From an uncultured Verrucomicrobiota bacterium (GTDB taxonomy: Bacteria; Verrucomicrobiota; Kiritimatiellia; RFP12; UBA3636): a stretch of 49,479 nt of DNA. The notes beneath the pieces were generated by a model. The model searched no databases. It saw only the letters and a list, made by a program, of their open reading frames with translations, and was not told the origin of the DNA. The stretch is taken from NCBI GenBank assembly GCA_949285835.1, contig CASEAR010000062.1:1-49479 (forward strand). The letters run 5' to 3'. Position 1 is the first letter of the stretch. Every line of letters begins with the position of its first letter. A program made the translations under genes and the position numbers. Shown here piece after piece: positions 44,339 through 49,479 of this stretch.

Positions 44339-45163
44339 TCAATCCTCGCCTACTTTATTCAGAAATTCTCTTGTCCTGTCGTGTTTCGGATTGTTAAACA
44401 ACTCTGATGGCGTCCCCTCCTCCAAGATTACGCCCCCGTCAAGAAAAAGCACACGATCCGCCACTTCGGCAGCAAAACGCATTTCATGAGTCACAACTAC
44501 CATTGTCATATGTTCGGCCGCGAGAGCCTTCATAACGGACAGCACCTCCCCGACCATTTCCGGATCAAGGGCGCTTGTCGGCTCGTCAAACAACATTACC
44601 TTGGGTTTCATCGCCAGGGAACGAACAATTGCGATACGCTGCTTCTGACCGCCGGAAATCTGCGAAGGGTAATTTCCGGCCTTGTCGGTAAGTCCCACTC
44701 TGGCCAGCAGCTCCATGGCTCTTTTTTCGGCTTCCTCCGCAGGCATGCCGAGGACCTTCCGAGGCGCCAAGGTAATGTTATCCAGCACGGTCATATGCGG
44801 AAAGAGATTGAAATGCTGGAACACCATTCCGATTTCGCTGCGGTATCTGTTTACGTTTTCCTCACGCCTGGCATGCGAAAGCCGCTGCAAGGAGCCGTCG
44901 GAAGACATGGCGCCCCCGGAAGAAATCTCCTCGCCCCCGAACCATATCCTGCCCGAAGTAGGGCGCTCGAGCAGGTTCATGCAGCGCAGGAAGGTGCTCT
45001 TGCCGGAGCCGGACGGCCCGATCATCACGACTACCTCGCCATGCGCAATTTTCGTGCTTATCCCGTTGAGGACATTCAACCGTCCGAATCTCTTTTTCAG
45101 GTCTTCGACCTCAAGGATTGGAGAAACGGCGCGGCCGGACTTGTTTTCAGCATCGCTATGCAT
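44339..45163 (-). CDS. Polar amino acid ABC transporter, ATP-binding protein
   Basis: A 274-residue ATPase of the GlnQ/HisP family. Walker [10 protein letters not shown], the Q loop [10 protein letters not shown], signature I-S-G-G-Q-K-Q-R, Walker [14 protein letters not shown] and the H-switch T-H-E-M-R-F-A are all present. An insert of about 20 residues ([13 protein letters not shown]) between Walker A and the Q loop is longer than usual. The gene overlaps the permease end by 8 bases, and AGGAGG lies 11 bases before ATG. Confidence 0.94.
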   Translation of the reverse strand: MHSDAENKSGRAVSPILEVEDLKKRFGRLNVLNGISTKIAHGEVVVMIGPSGSGKSTFLRCMNLLERPTSGRIWFGGEEISSGGAMSSDGSLQRLSHARREENVNRYRSEIGMVFQHFNLFPHMTVLDNITLAPRKVLGMPAEEAEKRAMELLARVGLTDKAGNYPSQISGGQKQRIAIVRSLAMKPKVMLFDEPTSALDPEMVGEVLSVMKALAAEHMTMVVVTHEMRFAAEVADRVLFLDGGVILEEGTPSELFNNPKHDRTREFLNKVGED

Positions 45164-45893
45164 CCGTCTGAAGCCTCCTCTCCAATTTGCCGAGAAGCCA
45201 CGTAAAAGTCATGACCATCACCAGATAAACCGCTGCGACTGCAAAATACGGCAGGAATGCGGAATAAGTCTGGCTGCGGATTATGTCGCCGCCCTTAGTC
45301 AGGTCCTGCAGGGCGATATACCCCGCCACGCTTGTTTCCTTAAGAAGCACAATAAATTCGTTGCCCAGCGCAGGAAGAACGTTTTTCACCGCCTGAGGAA
45401 GAATTATGTACCGAAGTGTCTGCCAATACGAAAGGCCGAGACTGCGCCCCGCTTCCATCTGCCCACGGTCAATGGAAGAAATTCCGCTTCTGATTATCTC
45501 CGCGACATACGCGCCGGAGTTTACGCCGAAGGCAACGATGGCGACGAGCACCTTGTTGTTCACAGACGCGAAAATCACAAAATAACTTATAAGCAGCTGC
45601 ACGACCATCGGCGTGCCGCGCACAACGGTGAGATAAACCCTGCACACAAAGTTCAGCAGGCCGAATCGCCCATGCTTATCGTGAGTCGAACGGATTATCG
45701 CGACGGTGAACCCTAAAACAGCGCCCAGCAGCACCGCAAAAAACGCCACCTCAAGCGTGACGCCGAGTCCGCGCCAGAGATACTGCCACCTGTCGTTCTT
45801 GATGAAGTTCAGATAAAACGCCGTATGGAACGTATCCCAGCGTTCAGCCAGCCAGGCCCATATTCCGATAAATGTGTTCTGAAAATCAATCAC
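45156..45893 (-). CDS. Polar amino acid ABC transporter, permease
   Basis: A 245-residue inner-membrane permease of the HisMQ type with about five membrane helices. The EAA loop [22 protein letters not shown] is intact, as is the [10 protein letters not shown] motif. An N-terminal soluble stretch of about 40 residues precedes the first helix. The start is GTG at 45893 with only a weak ribosome site. A 107-base gap with a hairpin separates it from the binding-protein gene. Confidence 0.93.
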   Translation of the reverse strand: MIDFQNTFIGIWAWLAERWDTFHTAFYLNFIKNDRWQYLWRGLGVTLEVAFFAVLLGAVLGFTVAIIRSTHDKHGRFGLLNFVCRVYLTVVRGTPMVVQLLISYFVIFASVNNKVLVAIVAFGVNSGAYVAEIIRSGISSIDRGQMEAGRSLGLSYWQTLRYIILPQAVKNVLPALGNEFIVLLKETSVAGYIALQDLTKGGDIIRSQTYSAFLPYFAVAAVYLVMVMTFTWLLGKLERRLQTDA

Positions 45894-45930
45894 AGCGAAT
45901 AACAGTCGAAAAATCTGCTTCTGAATGCGA

Positions 45931-45977
45931 GACCGGACGCACAGCCCGGGACAACTGTCCTACTGATGCATCCGGTC
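45931..45977 (-). promoter_or_regulatory. Hairpin between binding-protein and permease genes
   Basis: On the minus strand GACCGGATGCA (45977-45967) pairs with TGCGTCCGGTC (45941-45931), 11 bp with one T-G pair, plus an inner GGAC/GTCC. No T tract follows. Such structures commonly protect the upstream part of the transcript so that the binding protein is made in excess. Confidence 0.6.
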
Positions 45978-46000
45978 TGCTCAGCATCAATAACCGGAAA

Positions 46001-46771
46001 TCACTCGTTTCCTTTGAGTTTATCTGCTTCTGCCTCGTATTGGGCCTTGATCTTGTCTATTTCGCCGGACGCCTTCAGCTCCCTTATCACCTTGTTGGCG
46101 GCGTCAAGCGTGACCTTGTCCCCTTTGCGCACAGCCACGGCGAACTCCTCCGAAGACAGCATCCCGTCCAGAATTCTTATGTCGGGATCCTTTGAGGCTA
46201 TAACTCTGGCGGGATCAACATCCGCGACTACAACGTCAACCTTGCCGGCCTTGAGAGCGGCCACCGCGAGGGCCGGGCTGTCAAACCTGTCCGGTTCCTG
46301 TTTCTGCTCCACCATGTAGGTGTCGCTTGTCGTTCCGGCCTGCACGCCCACGCGCTTGCCGATCAAATCGGCGCCACTCTTTATCTCGGCATCATCCTTG
46401 CGGACGATGATCACAATGCCGGAAATCACATAGGATTCGGAGAAATCCACGGACATCTTGCGGTCTTCGGTGACTGTTATCCCGGCAGCCGCGATATCCG
46501 CCTTGCCGGCGACAAGAGACGGTATAACCGAATCAAACTTGGCGTCCTGAACAACGAGCTCTTTCCCGAGCTCGGCGGCAATTCTGCGGCAGATTTCAAC
46601 ATCGATGACGATGATCTTATCGCCGGATATAAATTCGTACGGGGGGAACGACGCCTCCGTAATCATGACAAACTCGTTATCCCCGCCCTCTCCGGAGGAT
46701 CGCCCACATCCGGAGAAAACCAGAAGACACGCAGCCGCTGCAAAGGCACAAAACGTTATACTTTTCATCAT
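46001..46771 (-). CDS. Polar amino acid ABC transporter, substrate-binding lipoprotein
   Basis: A 256-residue periplasmic binding protein (SBP_bac_3 family). The signal peptide ends in the lipobox F-S-G-C. The ligand-site signatures are A-S-F-P-P-Y-E-F, D-V-E-I-C-R-R-I-A and A-A-G-I-T-V-T-E-D-R-K, whose Arg binds the substrate carboxylate. The hinge region G-V-Q-A-G-T-T-S-D is typical. ATG 46771 has AGGAG six bases upstream, 3 bases after the preceding stop. Linked thrH and absence of a specific signature leave the exact amino acid open. Confidence 0.93.
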   Translation of the reverse strand: MMKSITFCAFAAAACLLVFSGCGRSSGEGGDNEFVMITEASFPPYEFISGDKIIVIDVEICRRIAAELGKELVVQDAKFDSVIPSLVAGKADIAAAGITVTEDRKMSVDFSESYVISGIVIIVRKDDAEIKSGADLIGKRVGVQAGTTSDTYMVEQKQEPDRFDSPALAVAALKAGKVDVVVADVDPARVIASKDPDIRILDGMLSSEEFAVAVRKGDKVTLDAANKVIRELKASGEIDKIKAQYEAEADKLKGNE

Positions 46772-46774
46772 ATA

Positions 46775-48346
46775 TCACTCCTCGCTGGATATTTTCAATG
46801 CTATCTTGAAAAGCTTTCCGTGTAAAGGAATATTTTGTACCGGGTCTTCGGCCGAAGAAACGTAGAAAGTCAGCATTTCCCCGCGGTCGGAGAGATTAGC
46901 CGCCGCATCGGCCGCGGCAGAAATCCGGCGCCTTGCCTCTCCGGCGCCTTCCACTTCTATCAGGTTCAATATCCCCGCTCCGGCGGCCGCACGGCTCAGC
47001 AGCTCTGACGCCGAAAGCAGGTCGATGAAGCCGAAAAGGACGGGGGAGCCGCACTCGCGCAGCTGAAACTCGTACAAATCGCTGAAGGAAAATTCTTTCC
47101 TGCCGCATCCCGGCATAGCGTCTACACCGGACGAAAGCGTCACATACCCGTCATTTTCACTTACGCGGAGGAATTCGGACGTCTTGAATCCTATGAATTT
47201 CGCAATGTCGTACCTTACGGAAACACTCCTGCCGCCGTCCGTATTCACAAAATCAAGACCCGAAACGCCCGATTCTTCTGCCGCCGATTTCAAAAACTCA
47301 GAAAAACTCACTGCCGGGCTTGACATCTCGCCGTCCTGTGAAAAACGGAGCGGCCGGGGGAACGCCGCAGCCGCCGGGGGAAGTATGCCTGTGCCGGAAT
47401 TGAAAATGACAGCCGCGCACACGCCGTCCTCTGAACCGGCAGAACCGCCGCACAGCGCTGAATAAGATGCGGCCACGAAGAATGCGGCGGAATCCGCGGA
47501 CGATGAGGAGAACGGAATCTGCTCCGGCATTTTCCCGGCGGGCAGAGCGGAGGCTTCATTCAGGCTTACCGGCAGATATTCACCCGAAACATAAGCAACG
47601 GCTTCAATCTCCGTTCCCTGCGCCGGGATTTCGGATACAGCCGCAACATAGTTAGGCTCCCTGCTCCACAGGACAAGCCCGTTCGGCACGGACCCTCCGG
47701 AAACGAGCTTCCACGGATCCTCCCCAAGCCAGGGCTGGATTCCGGAACGCCCTCGCACCCTCTCGGAAATTTTCAGCACCATATCCGGATTCGTGGAATA
47801 AACAGCCAGCAGCATTCCGTCCGCTAGATCCAGACCGAGCACAAGGTTTTTGCCGTCAACACCATCGCCCGTGAAATCAAGGTACCGGGTTCCAGACGGG
47901 GTCTCCCCCATCTTCCCAAGCCCCGGAATATATTTGACCGCCTTCAGCAGCTGCATTATGCGGTATCTCAGCCCCACGTGAGTAGCGCCTCCTATTGCGT
48001 ATCCCTCGGGCAAAGCATCGTCCGGAATAAGAAACAGGACGCTCCGCCGTCCGGTAAGAAGACGCAGCGTCCACGACACCCCTTTGTTTGTCCGGAGGTG
48101 CGACAAATCTTCCCCGCTCAGCCTAGCGGCTGTACCCATAATCCTGTTGTTGCCCATGGCGTCGTCCCACTGCCCCGACAGCCGCGACACGAAGAGCGCC
48201 GCGGGCGCGTCGCCGGTGACGGCAGTGAAAAGCAAATCCGCGTCAAACGGATTGAAGAAAAACAAAACCAGCGCAAACACCGCCGCCAGGAGCAGCACCT
48301 TGAACCGGCGGCCCGCCTTTCCGCGTTTTTTCTCATCCACGGCCAT
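46775..48346 (-). CDS. Unknown membrane-anchored protein
   Basis: A 523-residue protein of no family I recognise. A basic N-terminus (K-K-R-G-K-A-G-R-R-F-K) precedes one transmembrane helix (about 17-35, V-L-L-L-A-A-V-F-A-L-V-L-F-F-F), leaving about 480 residues outside. The body is rich in Ser/Gly/Ala and beta-strand-like stretches, with few cysteines; remote resemblance to DUF3352-type extracytoplasmic proteins is possible but unproven. ATG 48346 is chosen because GGAGG lies five bases upstream. Placed tightly between thrH (21 bases) and the binding protein (3 bases), it probably belongs to the same unit. Confidence 0.8.
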   Translation of the reverse strand: MAVDEKKRGKAGRRFKVLLLAAVFALVLFFFNPFDADLLFTAVTGDAPAALFVSRLSGQWDDAMGNNRIMGTAARLSGEDLSHLRTNKGVSWTLRLLTGRRSVLFLIPDDALPEGYAIGGATHVGLRYRIMQLLKAVKYIPGLGKMGETPSGTRYLDFTGDGVDGKNLVLGLDLADGMLLAVYSTNPDMVLKISERVRGRSGIQPWLGEDPWKLVSGGSVPNGLVLWSREPNYVAAVSEIPAQGTEIEAVAYVSGEYLPVSLNEASALPAGKMPEQIPFSSSSADSAAFFVAASYSALCGGSAGSEDGVCAAVIFNSGTGILPPAAAAFPRPLRFSQDGEMSSPAVSFSEFLKSAAEESGVSGLDFVNTDGGRSVSVRYDIAKFIGFKTSEFLRVSENDGYVTLSSGVDAMPGCGRKEFSFSDLYEFQLRECGSPVLFGFIDLLSASELLSRAAAGAGILNLIEVEGAGEARRRISAAADAAANLSDRGEMLTFYVSSAEDPVQNIPLHGKLFKIALKISSEE

Positions 48347-48367
48347 TGTATCCTCCATATGACGCCT

Positions 48368-48985
48368 TTAACCGGCGGACGTCTCTGTACAAAACCGTCG
48401 GACATGCTCCAGCAGCCCGCCGTAGCTCTCATACGCGGGGATTTCGGGAAACTCCGCTTTTATCGCCGCCGTGGTTCTGAACAGCGCCCCGTCGTCCGCC
48501 TCACGGATCATTCCAAGATCGTTGAAGGAATCTCCCGACGCCATAACACGCATGTTCATCGAATGAAACGCCTTCACCGCACAGCGCTTGCCGTCTTTCT
48601 GACGAAGTCTGTACCCCGTCACCTTCCCGTCTGCGGACACTTCCAGCGTATTGCAGAACAAAGTCGGAAACCCGAGTTTTTCCATAAGAGGCCCGGCAAA
48701 CTGGGTAAACGTATCAGACAAAATCACAAGCTGGGTGATTCTTCTGACCCCCGCGACAAATTCGCGCGCCCCTTCGAGCGGTTCCAGAGTCCCTATCACA
48801 CGGCGTATATCATCAAGTTTCAGACCGTTGCGATCCAGAATATCAAGTCTGAACCGCATAAGCTTATCGTAATCCGGCTCGTCGCGCGTAGTCCTGCGCA
48901 ATTCCGGCAGACCGGCCGCCTCGGAAAAAGCAATCCAAATTTCAGGGACCAGAACCCCTTCCAGATCGAGACACAATACGTCCAT
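48368..48985 (-). CDS. thrH: Phosphoserine phosphatase/homoserine phosphotransferase, ThrH type
   Basis: A 205-residue HAD enzyme, the exact length of ThrH. The first motif D-L-E-G-V-L-V-P-E-I-W has the DxEGV form that separates ThrH from SerB. The second motif is V-I-L-S-D-T-F, and the late A-S-G-D-S-F-N-D-L-G-M-I is motif IV. In Pseudomonas ThrH dephosphorylates phosphoserine and can transfer the phosphate to homoserine. ATG 48985 has GGAG nine bases upstream; the frame is open farther upstream, but that part is not homologous. It is the first gene of the operon. Confidence 0.9.
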   Translation of the reverse strand: MDVLCLDLEGVLVPEIWIAFSEAAGLPELRRTTRDEPDYDKLMRFRLDILDRNGLKLDDIRRVIGTLEPLEGAREFVAGVRRITQLVILSDTFTQFAGPLMEKLGFPTLFCNTLEVSADGKVTGYRLRQKDGKRCAVKAFHSMNMRVMASGDSFNDLGMIREADDGALFRTTAAIKAEFPEIPAYESYGGLLEHVRRFCTETSAG

Positions 48986-49025
48986 AACTAAAAACTCCAG
49001 AAAAATGCAACAGCAACGGCTAAGC

Positions 49026-49055
49026 ATATTACTAACTGCACGTATCGAATGTCCA
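49026..49055 (-). promoter_or_regulatory. Candidate promoter of the thrH operon
   Basis: On the minus strand TGGACA (49055-49050), an 18-base spacer and TAATAT (49031-49026), 41 bases before the thrH ATG. Confidence 0.5.
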
Positions 49056-49260
49056 GCATGTTTTACGCTTCTGTCCCAATTGGGAAGCTGAAGAATGCAA
49101 GATACATACCCAAGATGAAGGATTGCAGCCATAAAAAGAAACGCCCAAAAGAGGCTCATTTCCATTGTCCCCATGCGGGCAGATTTTTTCGGGAAACAGC
49201 AATGTTTCGCTTTCTGCTTAATAGAACCTCACGACACAGTCCACACAGAAAGGAAACACC

Positions 49261-49479
49261 ATGGAAGAGAGTATGCTGGATATTCTCATCCCCGCGCACA
49301 TCTTGAATTTGAAGACTGCGGACGCGCCCGGGAAAAGCCGCAAAATCAGCTTCAAAAAAAACTTGCTGTATTATAAACGTACGTTCTATAATAATACAGA
49401 AGGTAAAAAAACCATACACGCTGCGGGAATACCTGCCGACGCCGCCCCGGCAGCGTTTTGCACGACCCGCGCTGACAAT
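49261..49479 (+). CDS. 5' part of a possible plus-strand gene leaving the window
   Basis: ATG 49261 follows AAAGGAAACACC and opens 73 codons without a stop to the window edge (M-E-E-S-M-L-D-I-L-I-P-A-H...). The composition is unremarkable, with a Lys/Tyr-rich middle and an Ala/Pro-rich end. No family is recognised. A promoter-like pair lies inside it, which argues against it. The 49056-49260 stretch holds nothing else that I can identify. Confidence 0.35.
   Translation, partial: MEESMLDILIPAHILNLKTADAPGKSRKISFKKNLLYYKRTFYNNTEGKKTIHAAGIPADAAPAAFCTTRADN
49363..49392 (+). promoter_or_regulatory. Candidate promoter near the right edge
   Basis: TTGCTG (49363-49368), an 18-base spacer and a consensus TATAAT (49387-49392) on the plus strand. 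If used, the downstream gene would start beyond the window and the frame at 49261 would not be a gene. Confidence 0.4.

Noticed and set aside
49156-49419. 87-codon minus-strand frame at the right edge
   Set aside because: No ribosome site or family resemblance; it overlaps a plus-strand promoter-like pair and a better plus-strand start.

Overview
The window is a gene-dense bacterial chromosome segment, GC-rich by eye (not computed), with no rRNA, insertion sequence, phage module or CRISPR array. Several features point to a Planctomycetes-Verrucomicrobia-Lentisphaerae/Kiritimatiellota type bacterium. These are an EF-Tu whose switch-I lacks the usual RGITI motif, a secreted TIGR03790-family protein, a BatB/BatC-like von Willebrand protein with a glutamine-rich tail, and a linked ilvB-ilvN. 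This placement is inference; no 16S gene is present.

Layout. 1-4.3 kb: the start of a minus-strand gene leaving the window, then (minus) a Bat-like VWA/TPR membrane protein followed by cysK. 4.4-10 kb: a plus-strand accessory block. It holds a GrpB-cytidine deaminase fusion and a GNAT acetyltransferase (lower GC by eye, possibly acquired), then an IclR regulator paired with a 777-residue iron-sulfur protein built from three QueG-like modules. 10.5-23.8 kb (minus): the translation/transcription supercluster tRNA-Thr, tuf, rpmG, tRNA-Trp, secE, nusG, rplK, rplA, rplJ, rplL, rpoB, rpoC. A strong promoter lies before tRNA-Thr and an intrinsic terminator after rpoC. 24.2-27.2 kb (minus): htpG and a YugP-type membrane zinc peptidase. 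27.3-34.9 kb (minus): a long run ilvB, ilvN, ispE, tRNA-Gln, prs, rplY, pth, rpsF, ssb, rpsR, rplI, with ispE ending inside the tRNA-Gln gene.

35-42.7 kb (plus): efp, transcribed from a promoter back-to-back with that of ilvB. It is followed by the TIGR03790 protein, a coiled-coil/LysM lipoprotein, a small tail-anchored protein, a pair of half-size chromate-type transporters, an MFS transporter and a tRNA nucleotidyltransferase/poly(A) polymerase. 43-49 kb (minus): an apparent operon of thrH, an unknown membrane-anchored protein, a polar amino-acid ABC importer (binding protein, permease, ATPase) and a parvulin-type lipoprotein chaperone, closed by two tandem terminators. At the right edge a plus-strand reading frame runs off the window.

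Most of the window is housekeeping machinery. The parts least explained by it are the three-module QueG-like protein with its IclR partner, the GrpB-deaminase fusion, the ispE/tRNA-Gln overlap, the tRNA-Thr gene with C at position 55, and structured RNA segments in the ilvB leader, the rplL-rpoB gap and the ABC operon.
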